Origin: Dipteris shenzhenensis
Taxonomy: Eukaryota; Polypodiophyta; Polypodiopsida; Gleicheniales
Length of the DNA stretch: 64,000 nucleotides
NCBI GenBank assembly: GCA_047967505.1
Contig: CM106538.1
Direction: 5' to 3' (one strand)
Positions 42,601 to 54,745 of the stretch are shown here, one piece after another. Below the pieces are notes generated by a model. That model saw nothing but the letters and a program-made list of their open reading frames with translations. It was not told where the DNA came from and searched no databases. The translations under genes were made by a program, and so were the position numbers. How positions within the stretch are numbered: the first letter of the stretch is position 1; every line of letters starts with the position of its first letter.

Positions 42601-43695
42601 GTGTATCTAGACACTGATTGCAATTCAAAAGAGGATTTCGGCTACTATCAAGTCGACCAAGTAGATCAAGATTCTTGGTACATCGATAGCGGTGCATCAT
42701 TTCATATAAAAAAGCATCAAGAATGGTTTGGAGTGATGATGAAACCATTAAAAGGTCAAAAGAATGTCATCTACATAGTAGATAATACATCGAATCCAGT
42801 TCAAGGGACATGCATTATCCCTATGAACAAATTCATTAGTATGAAAGGATTGGTAAAAGATGTACTCTATGTTTCGAAGCTCAACAAGAACCTCTTGTCT
42901 AGTAAGCCAAATGACGGAACACAACTACCAAATCACCTTCGATGGAGATGAATGCACTATCACAGACAAATGTAGAGGATTTCAGCTAGTAGGAAAAGGA
43001 GTCAAGGAAGGATGCTTGTTTAGAATGCTAGCTATAGTACTAGATTTGCATGCCATGTAAGCTCAACCACAACAGATTCCACTATCCACAAAATGGCACA
43101 AGAGATATGGACATCTCAATTCCAAAAGCTTGATAGATCTCAAGAATGAGAATATGGCAATTGGGATTCCTAAGCTACAATTTCTTGGAAAAGTTTGCAA
43201 AGCATGCTGCTTTGGCAAACAAAAACGAATCATTTTTTGTAGAAGCACCTCTCGAGCACGAGGTATTCTTGATTTAATACATACAGATGTATGAGGTTAC
43301 GCCCAGACCCACAACATCAATGGTTCACTTTACTACTTGACTTTCATCGACGATTACACAGATATTGTTGAGTCTATTTTCCGAAAGAGAAATCTGAAGT
43401 GTTTTTCAGATTTCAAGAATTCAAAGCCATGGTAGAAAACCAGACAGGCAGAAAGATCAAAGTCATGAGATTGGATAGAGGAGGTGAATACATGTCTTCA
43501 GCATTCATGAACTTTTGCAGAAGTCATAGCATTCAAAGACAATCCACTTATGCAGATACTCCTCAGCAGAATGCAAGAGCTGAAAGGAAGAATGATGCTT
43601 TAGCAGACAATGCTAGAGTAATGCTTAGTGAGAAGTATCTTCTGAATCAATATTGGGCAGAAGCAATGGCCACTACAAACTACTTGCTTAATTAG
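42601..43695 (+). pseudogene. Copia protease and integrase relic
   Basis: The protease motif SWYIDSGASFHI is intact at its active site. Downstream: KWHKRYGHLNSKSLIDLKNE, CKACCFGKQ, IHTDV followed by a stop, LTFIDDYTD, LDRGGEYMS, and the Glu of NARAERKN. Frame changes occur near 42905 and 43380, with a stop at about 43693. Confidence 0.88.
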
Positions 43696-45713
43696 GTTTC
43701 GACCGAACCAATTCAGGGTATGACACCTTATGAAGCATTCACTAGGACACAAGCCATGCATTGGGCATCTCCCCATATTTGGTTACATAGCATATGCCCA
43801 CATACATGACGACCATTACCAAAAATTGGGTGCGAAGTCATGTAAATGCATCATGGTTGGCTAAGTGAAGAAAAAAAAGCATACAAGTTGTATGATCCCA
43901 TCAACTACAAGGTCATTATCTCTAGAGATGTAATCTTTGATGAGGAATCAGAATGGAAAACCTCAAATATATAGGAGATAGACACACCCATTACTCAGTT
44001 GTCTACATAAAAGTTTGATAAAGAAGAGTAAGTAGAAACACCCCGAGAAGAACCATAACAACTCAAACGGTCTACTAGGGAAAGCAAAACACCAACCAGA
44101 TTGACATATGCTCAGAAAGACAAAGCAATTCAGGTTGAAACCACCAATTATGCTCTTATGACTACCATCATGTGACTACATAAGAGCCAGTGTACTTCGA
44201 AGACACAGTTGACAAGCCAGAATGGTAAACTGCAATGAATGAAGAAATGGATGCTTTGTACAATAATAATACTTGGGAATTATGCGACCTTCCACCAGGA
44301 AAGAAGGCCATAGCAAGCAAAAGGATGTACAAAGTGAAGTACAATCCAGATGGAAGTATTTAAAGATACAAAGCCAAATTAGTTGCAAAAGGATTTGCAT
44401 AGCGATCTGGTCAGGATTATGATGAGACTTATGTTCCAGTAGCAAAGATGGATTCCATACAGTTCTTGATATTACTAGCAACACTCAGTAGATGGAATGT
44501 GTACCAGCTCGATGTCAAGAGTGCATTTCTTAATAGTTACCTAGACAAGGAAGTCTACATGCAACAACCACTAGGTTATGTTGAACCAGGATAGCAAAAT
44601 CAGGTTTGCCATCTCAAGAAGAGTCTCTACGGCTTAAAGCAAGCACCCAAAAGTTGGTATAGCAAAATCAACAAGTATTTTGTTGATCTGGGATACATGA
44701 AGTCCAATGCAGATCATACTCTCTACTACAAAGTTCAAGGGGAAGACATTACTATTGCACTTTTGTATGTAGATGATCTGATTGTGACCAAAAGTAAGGA
44801 TAGCTTTATCAAGAAATTAAAACAAGGCTTATCTAGAGAGTTTGACACAAAAGATCTTGGACTTATGAACTATTCTCTTGGAATTGAGTTCTAGAGAGAT
44901 TTAGATAGCACCTTCATAAGTCAGCTTAAATATGTTAACAGTCTCTTGAAGAAGTTTCATATGGCAGATTGCAAGATTGCAACCACTCCCATGGAATGGA
45001 GTTTGAAACTTACTAAAGATTCGAAAAAGCCTACAGTCAATGGCAGGTACTATAGGCAGCTCATTGGATCTCTTATATATCTGACTATCACATGGCCATA
45101 TATTTGTTATGCAGTAAGTTCACTTGCACAGTTTATGTCAAATCTAAAACAATCTCACTGGAATGTAGCCAAAAGAGTCTCGAGATACATGAGAGGTTTG
45201 GGATAGAATATAGAAAAAGTCATCCAAGGTTGCATGGATACCATGACAGTGACTATGCCGAAGATCATGAGACCAGGAGATCGACACAGAGATATGCATT
45301 TTTCCTTGGTCAAGGTGCTATATCATGGTTGTTAAATAAATAGCCAACTATTTCTTTGTCTTCGACTGAAGCATAATATAGGGCACTGACCATAGGTGCG
45401 TGTGAGGCTAAGACTATTGTCAAAAATAGACTACTTTGATGAATCAAAGCCAACAACAATATACTGTGATAATCAATCAACTCAAGCATTGGCCAAGAAT
45501 CTAGCATATCACTCCAAGACAAAGCACATTGATGTGAGAGAGCACTTCATCAGAGAAAGAGTGTTACTTGGTGGCATCACACTGCAACATTGTGATAGCA
45601 AAGAGAATGTTGCATACATCTTTACCAAACCACTCCATAAAGAGCTTTTTGAGAAACACCAACAAGCTCTTGGTTTGACACAGAGGAAGGACATTCCCAT
45701 TAAAGGGGTGTGA
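43696..45713 (+). pseudogene. Copia reverse transcriptase and RNase H relic
   Basis: RT pieces include VYQLDVKSAFLN, SLYGLKQAPKSWY and LLYVDDLIV (about 44763-44790). RNase H shows the connection LIGSLIYLT, SDYAEDHETRRST, and KTKHIDVREHFIRE with IFTKPLHKELFEKHQQALGL at the end. Stops (e.g. about 44361, 44400, 44592, 45342) and frame breaks are common. The order and spacing to the 3' LTR are normal. Confidence 0.9.
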
Positions 45714-45801
45714 TGGAATGTAATGCTCAGTCCTTCTTTGATTCTTTAGAATCGTCATCTTGAGGGAAGGCCTACTTCATGATGTTGATCTTGAGGAAAG
45801 G

Positions 45802-46032
45802 TGTTGAGAGACCACACTCAATATCATGTGATTATGTGTGCATAGCACTAACAAATATAGATTGCTATAAAGGAAAATGTTAGATGCCCTAACCCTAACC
45901 CTAAATGGGTTTGTATATTTTCTACATTTTCAACTAAATCTAGTGTATAGTTAGTCATTTGTGGTGTGCTCTCTAGCTGTGCCCTCTCTCCTCATCTCCA
46001 CTCTTCTCCTCTCACCTCTTCATATTTTGTCA
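45802..46032 (+). repeat. 3' LTR of the 11.9-kb element
   Basis: Starts TGTTGAGAGACCACACTC after a GAGGAAAGG purine tract and ends CTTCATATTTTGTCA, followed by CTATG. Confidence 0.95.
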
Positions 46033-46850
46033 CTATGTTCTTATGTGTCAAGATAAGTAAATTGTTTTTAAATTCCATCATCTTTGCAAAAAGTTCATTA
46101 ATGTTGTGGAGATATGTTTGCCACCTCTATCTAATCTAGCTTAAATTTTCTAGCAATTTGGTTTTCCACTATGGCTTTGAATTCTCTGAATCTATTAAAG
46201 AGTTTACACTTTGTTTTGAAAAAATACAATAAATAGCATCTATTGAAATCATCAATGAACTTTACATGATTAAGGGAACCATTTATGGGACACTTATGAT
46301 TGTGGCTTATGTGTAACCCCAAACATCAAAGTGTATTGTCAATAATACCTCTTGATCTAGTTGTGCTTCTACCAAAAGTGGTTGTAACTTGCTTTCCCAA
46401 GGAATATGCATCACAAAGTTTTCAAAGATATCTAAGTTTTGGGATTCTAGTTTCTATGGAATTTTTGCTACCGCTCGGATGGGAAGTCACATTGTGTCGA
46501 ATGGGACATTTGTTTGAAACTCTTATCAGAAAAGGACACCTTGTCAATATTATTGAGAACCCTACTTGCTTGGAATACCTTGATACCGTGGCTGCTCTCA
46601 CAATGAACTATGATAAAAAAGGTTCGATCTCATATGAAGAGGATGCTAACATAGAGATGGCCATGTATGATGAGAGCAAGAAATGGTTTGATGCACCTGA
46701 GTCCACATACCATACATCTTTGACCCTTTCCTCATGCGAAATGGAATTCAACATATGCTGAATTACAAAGACATTTTCTTCTCTCTCTCTTTGCCCTAGT
46801 AGGATACAACACACTAAGTGAGACAGTAGTGTGATGACCTACTATCTACC
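46033..46850 (-). pseudogene. Decayed minus-strand copia: protease and integrase, 5' half
   Basis: On the minus strand, 46608-46814 carries WYVDSGASNHF, an intact-looking protease motif. A GAG-pre-integrase remnant follows (AYSLGKQVTTTFGRSTTRSR), then integrase with LNHVKFIDDFNR and FREFKAIVENQIARKFK (46131-46322). It continues on the far side of the 11.9-kb insertion at 34170 and below. No gag was found to the right. Confidence 0.82.
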
Positions 46851-47339
46851 CAAAAAGGACTACTAATTTTTTAGAAGTGTTAATTAAGGAGTGGAAAAAG
46901 AGTATGAGAAGTGCTTGAGTAAGACATGTGATTTTGGAGCAATGGGAGCTGTTGGTTTTGCTAGTAACTAGGGGGAAAATGAGTTTATAATGATAGCCAA
47001 AATAGGGATGGAGAAGGAATTGGCCTAACCTGGGAATTGTTTGGGGTGTAAGACTTCTTAGAAAGAAGAAAAAGTCAAAAGAGAGAATATTTCTCAGAGA
47101 TCAATGAAGTGAGTCAAAAGGCAACACCATAGTGACATAGATGTAATAAGTGCAACCATACAAAGATGCTTGGGATGAGGGAGAGGGAGCCAAAAGAGGG
47201 TCATTGAGAGCTTTCAATTGGAGCAAAACATCCCATGAAAATTACTAAAAGAGAAAAGGACACAAGTTAGAGAAAGGAGTCAAGCAAGCAAAAATGGCCT
47301 TAATCGGTGTACTATTTATCCTAAAAGGTACAAATATGG
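46851..47339. other. A/G-rich sequence, nothing recognised
   Basis: Purine-rich sequence with no open frame of note. It may be leader or LTR of the old minus-strand copia, but no primer site was found. Confidence 0.35.
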
Positions 47340-48435
47340 TAGGCATGAAAATTATGGATGTGGAGGTACATGTGTATGACTTGCGTGAAAGTGGGGCCTT
47401 CATCTAGATTGAAGATGAGCTCATGGTGCATATTAAGATGCCATTCGTCGAGTTTTGGGAACTACTCCATAATGTCCCATAACAAAATGATCAAGAGGAA
47501 AAAAAAAAGGTCGAAGCGACCACCGCTGGATCAAGAATTTCGATGTACTTGCCATTATAATCCTTCATCTGTATAGTAAGGCCGTAGGCGATAGCAATGA
47601 TTTGGGGATATTTGAAGCGAGGAAAATTGCAAATTACGTTTGGATCATTCTCCCGCATTTCTTTAAAGAGACTCCACTTCCAACCTATGAGGCACATGCA
47701 TATAAGTAGGATGGAAGTAGCAGGAACAGTGCCCACATTCTAGTAGTAGAGCTGGCCCAAAGGAATTTGCCATGTAGGCTATAACCCACCAGACTTCTGC
47801 ATTGGTATGGGGCACTACATGGGGATTTGGGTCTATAACTCCTTAATCTTTGGGCTTGCTGGTGGGTTACCATGTTTGGAAGGTATGCTTGATAAAGGCC
47901 ATTCAGGCTTGTACCTCCATAATGTCAACAGCTTTAAGATCAAAGCTTTGAAGTTTTCCTTTCCACAAGATTAAGTTGTTCCTATCCTCGAATGGGTGGC
48001 ACTTCTAAAGGATGCGGTACCTCTTTGGATTATCTATTGAAGTCTTATGTGCTTGATCCTCTCCACCCATTGGGAAGCAGTTCAACTCTATGGTGGTGCT
48101 TGCTCCCTTAGCTATCTGTATTCAAAGGATAAAGCATATGCAAGGTTCACAGAGTAGCTGAGTTCATTCTGTACATCAATCCCATTTTGTGGAGGAGGGC
48201 ACTGTGTATTTTGTCATGGGAGGAGAGCAGTGAAGAAATTTGTTTAGAGAGGTTAGGAAGATGTTGATGAGACTAAGTGCTTTGGCCAATCGGGTCATCA
48301 AAGTTGAAAAGATCATCATAAAGTTACTCGGCCTGTGACCCGGGCTACTCTGCCCCTTGATGCTACTGTTGATGTTGTTCTTATGCCAGATCCTACCGCT
48401 GCACTGACACTCATGTGGCCATGAGGGAGGGGGTG
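47340..48435 (+). pseudogene. Unidentified protein-coding relic
   Basis: Plus-strand frames read as protein-like text over about 1.1 kb with few stops: IEDELMVHIKMPFVEFWELL early, AIAMIWGYLKRGKLQITFGS in the middle, then GICHVGYNPPDFCIGMGHYM, IFGLAGGLPCLEGMLDKGHS and WEAVQLYGGACSLSYLYSKD. At least two frame changes and six stops are needed. I do not know the family. It could be a gag-like or plant-mobile-domain relic, but no catalytic motif supports that. Confidence 0.35.
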
Positions 48436-49100
48436 ACCACATGCAGTACTGTTAAAGGCATTATGAGACCCTATTGACCTATGGCTGTGGCCTTTTATTT
48501 AGCTTGCTCTAGCTTATGTTGCTCCCAAATAGAGGTAGCTCTTACCTCCTCTTGCTACCTACGATAGCATTCTTGCTCTTCGACCATTGATGTGACTAGA
48601 GCTAGGACTGGCAAGATCCTCCTTGTTGTACAATGTGCCCCCTTATAGTGGTTAGTGGGGCTATGCTTGGTCTTCATAATGTGTTTGATCGGCGGCATGA
48701 ATAGCATTGGATTTCCAATTTTCTATCGGGGCTTATGGCTTTGAATATCCATTTTCTTGTTGAAATAATCTACCCAATTAGTCTTGAACTATGCGAGATT
48801 GAGGAGTCGGAGGAGTAGATTGGCCACTACCATGTTATGGTGGTCTGGCATCTCTAGCTTCGTAAGGAACCATAGCACACAATCTAGCTTGACATAGCTA
48901 GGTCATTGATGTCATCAAATGGAATTCTTCCCTTGTGGCATCTGCCATCCCAACAATCGACCAACCGGACTAGCTTCTACTCTAGATGACAAACCTTTAT
49001 GAATGAATGGCTTAATAAGCATGGGTGTTGACTTTGTATTAACATGGACTTAAGTAGCACAAAACATGTGTGTGGAGTAGTGGCGGCAAAGCTCTGCTTG
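48436..49100. other. No gene recognised
   Basis: Mixed sequence, possibly a continuation of the neighbouring relic. No domain seen. Confidence 0.35.
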
Positions 49101-49114
49101 TACTTGCATACGGC

Positions 49115-49400
49115 TAGGAAACATGCATGTTCTACATGCAAGTTCTACATACGATTTCTACATGCAACATGCAACTCCTACATGCAACATGCAGGTTCTA
49201 CGTACGATTCCTATATGCAGTTCCTACATGCAACTCCTTTATGCAACTTCTACATGCAACTCCTACATGCAACATGCAGGTTCTAGATATGATTCCTACA
49301 TGTAGTTCTTACATGCAACATGCAACTTCTACATGCGCATCCTAGATGCAAGTTCTACATGTAGAGAGATAAAGTCTTACAATTCCTACATGCAGAGAGA
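49115..49400 (+). repeat. Minisatellite of CTACATGCAA-type units
   Basis: About 20 variants of a 10-15 bp unit built on TTCTACATGCAA / CTCCTACATGCAACATGCA stand in direct array. Higher-order copies occur, e.g. AACATGCAGGTTCTA twice. All three plus frames stay open for 60-80 codons because of the repeat, not because of a gene. Confidence 0.9.
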
Positions 49401-49683
49401 GAAGCTCTCCAACTTGTATAAATATCCCATAATGGAATGAAGCCCACATTCTTAGGGGCATTATATTGAGTTCTATTTTGGTGTTCTATGCAATTGTCTC
49501 CAAGTGTCCATGATCCCTTGCACTCCACGTCCAAAAGCATGTCCTAATCTTGCCTCCTACTCCCCCCTCCTCCATCCTTGCAACTCCTCCTCTCCCTCTC
49601 CTCCTCCCTTCTCCTCTCTCTCCCCCACCCCCATGCTCTTAACCTTCTTCCTCTCCTACTCTCCACCATGCACTCTAGTCTAG
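49401..49683. other. CT-rich spacer
   Basis: A C/T-rich tract (49550-49680) with CTCCTC words. No gene. Confidence 0.5.
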
Positions 49684-49830
49684 ACCTTGGGACCCTTCTC
49701 AACCTTGGAACCTCTTTTAGACCCTGGAACTTCCTTCTAACCTTGAACTCCTTCTCAACCTTGGGACCTCTTCTAAATATTGGAACCCCCTTCTAACCCT
49801 CACCCCTTTTGAACCCTAAAACTCTTTCTA
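49684..49830 (+). repeat. Minisatellite of ACCTTGGAAC-type units
   Basis: Repeats of ACCTTGGGACC, CTTCTCAACCTTGGAACC and TTCTAACCTTGAAC occur in tandem about every 20-30 bp and degrade to the right. Confidence 0.8.
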
Positions 49831-52600
49831 TACCTTCAAACCCCAAATCCTTCATCACCGTGACCATGCTGATGCACGTTCCTTTCATTCAAGCATGTGT
49901 AATTTTCTTGAGCCTACATCTCTCACCAAAATATGACCCAAGGTCCTAAGCTACACTTATACTACAAATGACAACACCAATATCTATAGGTGACAAAAAG
50001 CCTCGAAACCTTGCACACTCTGAACACCCTACTCTTCCCATGGAAGCCGTGGGAATGAGCTTACATTTGGCACTGTTCTCGGGGAGACTAACATCTTAAG
50101 TAACAAGTAGACATACAAAAATATGTATGAAGAACAAACCACCATGAACTATCATGGACATATCACTCAAGGACTAGGAGAGTAAAAATAATTTCCAACC
50201 CTAGCAAAAGATAAGTACCCCATTTTGCTAGGACCCCAAGCAACGACCTTTGGTTACTAGCTTAAGAAAAATTTATTTCTTAAAAATCAGTCACTTAATG
50301 AAAAATCAGGCCATCTTATGAACATCAATGTGTAGAGCTCAAAATTTTGAACATTCTTCTTCTTATAGAAGAGCGATCCGAGCAATCATGAAAAGTTATG
50401 GGCATGGGAAGGTTCTAAGGTTTAACCCTAATCCTAAACCCCTCCCACCTCCAATCCTCTAAAAACCCTCTCCACCCCCTCATTCTTATTCTTCCACATC
50501 TAGCCTCCATCCTCTTTCACATTCCGAGCCCTACGCAAGACCCTCCTCCCTCTCCATTGAACACCACCTTACTCCCATCCTCATCATCGAGTTTGCTTCA
50601 AGACCTTCTCGCATCGATAACCTAGCCATCCACTCACTGTCCATTCGCTCTCAACAATCCCATTACATCAACAAAGATTTGGGAGAGCATTGTAGGTGAT
50701 CATCTTCTCCTCCCTTACAAATTTCATCAAGTCTTTTGTCACACCATCCCCCCCCCCCCTTCCTTGCCCCCTTCCACCCCACCCCACCCCCCCCTCCCTT
50801 CACCAGCACCAGCCCACTCCAACCCCCCCAACCACCCCTCTCTTGCCTCCAACCCCCCACTCCGCCCTCCATCCCTTCCCCTAGGTTTTGACATTTTGCG
50901 AGTAAAATCTTTGGCGAGTTTTTCAAGTATTTTTATGTGTGAATTCAATAGCTAGTGGCTAGTTATAATTCTTGCACATCACCATGCAAGTATAAATATT
51001 AATAAAACCAAGAAACATATTTCATAAACATAAAAAACACTCAATGGAAACCATAGAGCTAGTTCTATTAGAGGACAAGATCTCGTCATAAATACCTTGG
51101 ATCAATAGATCACCGTTAACCTACAAAGGCAAGCAAGTAGTAGCCAAGCATCATTGCATTCGTGGTTGAGCCAAGCATAAATAGGTTGAAACAATAGCTT
51201 GCCATAGTGAGCTATAAAGAGAAGGTGCGAAAGACTTTTTTCCCAAATGGCATTTTGGGGTTTCATCTAAAGGTACACATGTTTACAATTGTTTTCAAGG
51301 TTTTTGGGCCTTTTGAGCTCATTTCTGGTGTCAAAGAGGTCAAATTGTGCATGTATCAAAAGTTTGGCTTTTTTCCCAAGGAATTTATACCCCCTTGGCA
51401 ACATAATTTAAGTTTTGTTTTGTTCCATCATGAGTCACAAAAAGCACTAGTGCCATAGCAAGATGGTGTAACTCAATGTAAAAACCATGGAAAAAGAAGG
51501 GAACCTACAATGATAATGACCAATGCACTAGATTTGATGATGATATCTTGGATAGTCTAATAATAGAGAATTCATACATGTGCACACACGCACACAAATA
51601 CTTCCTTCTCGGAGGGACAGGACCCACTTCAAGGATGGATATCTACCCTCAACCGTACATAATCATACCCTTAAACTCCCACTTATAGAGGATAAAAACA
51701 AGGATGCATATGTAGAGATACCCCTATACAACCCTAGACGATGTTTGAATAAAAGGACGGCTCTATGTGATTAAAAGAAAATGAGGGGGCAAATATTCAA
51801 AGATGAAGGAAAAGAACCACGCCCTCTACCTAGATTGAATAAGTCCTACTAGGGAAAGATATATTGGGAAAAATAACATGCTTAGATATAGATATAGTGC
51901 ACACATAATATTTTTGATGGGAAAGAGAAAGGGGTAAAAATTCAACTATGGAGAGGAGGATGAAGGGATTAATGTCATTCACTGAAAATCCTTCACCATG
52001 AGGAACATTATGAGCCAATATGTCATAATTAGCATATTACGGGGGATTTGGAAAATATAGGGTACATAGTGACCTTGCCAGTGGCAACTTTAATGACCCT
52101 CGTCCTTGCTCCTAAAAATGGTCCACAAACCAAAGTGCATTGAACTTGGCACCTTTGGATTTAGACTTCACTATTAAACTCAATAATTAGAGAAGTGTGC
52201 TAGAAGTGAGAAGTAGCACAAATGAGGAGCCCTCAAAATACTTATACCCTGGCGTGATAGCGTGACCTACTATATTAGTCAAATCTGTCGGAGAGAGATG
52301 CACCTCGATTGCAGAGCAAGCCTGAGGCAAGGCAAGCTGGGAGCCACAATTCAAGAAACTATTAGTAAGAAGCGATAGTGAGTGGTGGATAGGAAGGAGG
52401 GCTACTGATAGGCAAACGGATTTAGACTACCTGCTTGGATCTATGGAGAGCATACAGGTTGAAACTCATCCCACTCCAAACTCGGCATTATACATGCTAG
52501 CTTGAGAGATGCACCACCTCAAAATACTCGCTCCAACTTATGCGCCCACCTCAAACGACTAGCCACCACGGTAGAGCATAAAGTCTCCTGTGTGACAAAT
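49831..52600. other. Non-coding, with a C-rich tract
   Basis: No gene was recognised. A strongly C-rich, CCACCCC-type tract lies at 50745-50880. Small ORFs here, including 51207-51458, show no family match. The sequence near 50420-50480 holds CCTAATCCTAAACCCCTCCC, not a telomere array. Confidence 0.45.
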
Positions 52601-52639
52601 ATACCACCCTTGTGTAAGCATTCATGATCATAGCCCCTT

Positions 52640-53350
52640 TAGAATGCAGGCCGTGGCTTCTTGTGAAGCTTCCCATCATAAAATGAAGGTGATTGAGAGC
52701 CTACGACGATCGCCTGATATGCATTTCTTCTCTGTGTCTTAGTTGTGGATTTGGATTTTTGAGTAATTGTGGGGCTTGGGTCCAGACTGGAATAGGATTC
52801 AGCCTCAGAGCTGGTGGTTCTTGTGCAAGTGTTAGTGCAGCTGGATTGTTGAGGTTGGGGCGGGTTGTTGCACATGTTGAAGATGTAAATATTTACATCA
52901 TGTCCACCAAATGCGCAGATGTGCCATCACAACCTTAGTGGTGGATTGGCTTATGCATTGATCTTGGCTCTTAGGATGGGACATTCATTTGCTGTATGAT
53001 TGGCCATGTAATGTGGACACCATATATTTTATCACTTTGGATAAGTCAGAGGTGACAGCTAAACTATTCCATGGCCTGCACCATTTCTTCTCTTAGCATC
53101 ATGGTCATGACCTCTAGGCAATCTTCATTAGATGTGTCTAGAGGGGAGGCTATGTGGAATGTAGTGACGATAGAGAGGGTTGAAGGGGTGTGAGGGGGGT
53201 AGTGGTAGGGAGGGTGTGAGAACAGGGTATAGGAGGAGCACCAAGGAGCGGTTGGGTGCAGGGAGGTGGCAAGCAATGCAAAATCGCCACATGGGTGGGC
53301 GTCATCACCACGCGATCGAGTGCTCTGGGCATTAGAGGGAGTGGGCAAGG
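52640..53350 (-). pseudogene. Possible gypsy gag relic with a zinc-knuckle-like motif
   Basis: The minus strand reads WCPHYMANHTANECPILRAK near 52965-53025, resembling the Cys/His cluster at the end of some plant Ty3/gypsy gag proteins. An upstream acidic/Met stretch (EVMTMMLREEMVQAME) and a downstream Ser/Thr/Gln-rich region fit a gag tail. No protease follows directly. Assignment is tentative. Confidence 0.45.
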
Positions 53351-54490
53351 CGGTGCCTAGCTCACGGGCACCATTACCCTTATACTGGCAGTTGTTGCCA
53401 CCTCAAGGTGGGCCGCTGTTGTGGCAGGCCATTGTAAGCAAGCAAGCACTAGGCGGCACCCCCCACTATCGATTGCTAGCCAATGTTTTGCTATCGCCAT
53501 TATCGAACGAATCTGTTCAGTCATTGCCACATAGGCAGTTGGTCTCTTGGTCGTGCATGGAGGAGAGAGAGAGAGAGAGAGGGGGGGGGCACAGGGGGTG
53601 GTTGGGGAGGTGGGAAGGGGGCTAGGCATTTTGCAAGTAATTTTTTTGGAGTCTTGCAAGTTTTTATTAAATTTTTTCTATAGCTCATGACATGCCATTA
53701 AAGATCATATGGTGTAGAACTCTTACAAACCACCTTGATCCCTAGCTACAAGGATTGATTTGACTCAACCATAATGATTTTTTTTAATGGGAAAATTGGT
53801 TGTGTGCGCAAGACCTTGAGAAAACATAGTTTGTAGAGAACATCCCAAGTTTCCTTCACCAAGTCTTGTTCCTTGAAAGAAACAGAGTCAATATTCGCAC
53901 AAGGTGTGGAACGCTAGTAGGATCATAAATAAGATCGGCTCCAATGCTGTCAAACCAGTCAGTCAGTCTGAACATCAGTAGCCATAAAAGTAAGACTTTC
54001 CAACAAGACTTTGTTCATATCATTCATGAACCTCTCAATATTTGGTTGTAAAGAAAACAAAAAGCATGAACAATAAATGATGTGTCCCATTACACCTTTG
54101 GTACACATGATTTGTTTAAGATTTAAGTAGTGTTTGCTATCAATGGATAATGATTCTCTTAGATGATGGAAGTAATTATGACAACTAGTTTGCTAACCTA
54201 GTTAAAGCTAGGAAATAGCTATTGAAGGAGATGTGCATTAGTAGAGATTTTTTACGAGAAGAGAGCCATATGAGTTTAGGTAAAACTTGGAGGTATGACT
54301 GACACATTCATTGATGTATAAGAGCACAAATTTACTTTTGAGAACCAATGGAAGACCATTACCTTAAAAGTGGAAGAGATATATATCCTATTCAACTCAT
54401 ATCCCACACTAAAGTAAAAATGGTGAGGTGTAGCAAAGTGAGTTATAGGTTGATTTACTTAAGGGATGTGAAATGTAAATAGCACATAGG
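53351..54490. other. Unassigned, GA/G simple repeat inside
   Basis: A (GA)n-G run lies near 53563-53590. Overlapping ORFs on both strands (53266-53683) are of low complexity. The stretch 54100-54490 may contain decayed gypsy protease/spacer sequence belonging to the next feature. Confidence 0.35.
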
Positions 54491-54745
54491 AGTGTTAGTT
54501 CAACATCTACAGTTTTTGAAGAGTTTGATGATAGGTTGGGGAAGGATGATCACCATGAGTTTCCTATTCCTAGACCACACTATCATATCATTAAGCTCAT
54601 TCTAGGATCCTCACCATCATGTAGAGCACCTCTAGGATGAACAAGATGGAATTGGAAGAAGTTGAGAAGCAAGTTTTCAACTTACTTGAGAAAGGATTGA
54701 TTTGGCTATGTAACTCACATTTTTGGATCCCAATTCTTGTAGCTG
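54491..54745 (+). pseudogene. Ty3/gypsy reverse transcriptase N-terminal fragment
   Basis: With one frameshift near 54625 it reads FEEFDDRLGK, then HYHIIKLILGSSPSCRAPL, MELEEVEKQVFNLLEKGLIW and SHFWIPILV. This follows the gypsy RT start pattern (His...Ile-Leu...Gly-Ser-x-Pro...Arg-Ala-Pro, then Glu-Leu...Gln-x-x-x-Leu-Leu-Glu-Lys-Gly-x-Ile). The rest of RT is missing. It is opposite in orientation to the gypsy relic at 59.7-62.5 kb. Confidence 0.6.

Larger units (their letters stand above)
34171..46032 (+). mobile_element. Unusually long (11.9 kb) copia-type LTR element
   Basis: Both ends are clear: LTRs of 224 bp (34171-34394) and 231 bp (45802-46032) with TG...CA ends, and target duplication CTATG on each side (34166-34170 and 46033-46037). 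A tRNA-Met PBS follows the 5' LTR. Copia gag end, protease, integrase, RT and RNase H occupy about 41930-45713 in normal order but with many stops. Between PBS and gag lie about 7.5 kb without copia domains, more than a normal copia element's whole length. The extra DNA is either a nested element whose ends I could not find or acquired sequence. The element sits inside an older minus-strand copia. Confidence 0.92.

Noticed and set aside
49044-49345. Three overlapping plus-strand ORFs rich in Tyr-Met-Gln/Cys-Asn
   Set aside because: All frames are open because of the CATGCA minisatellite; not genes.
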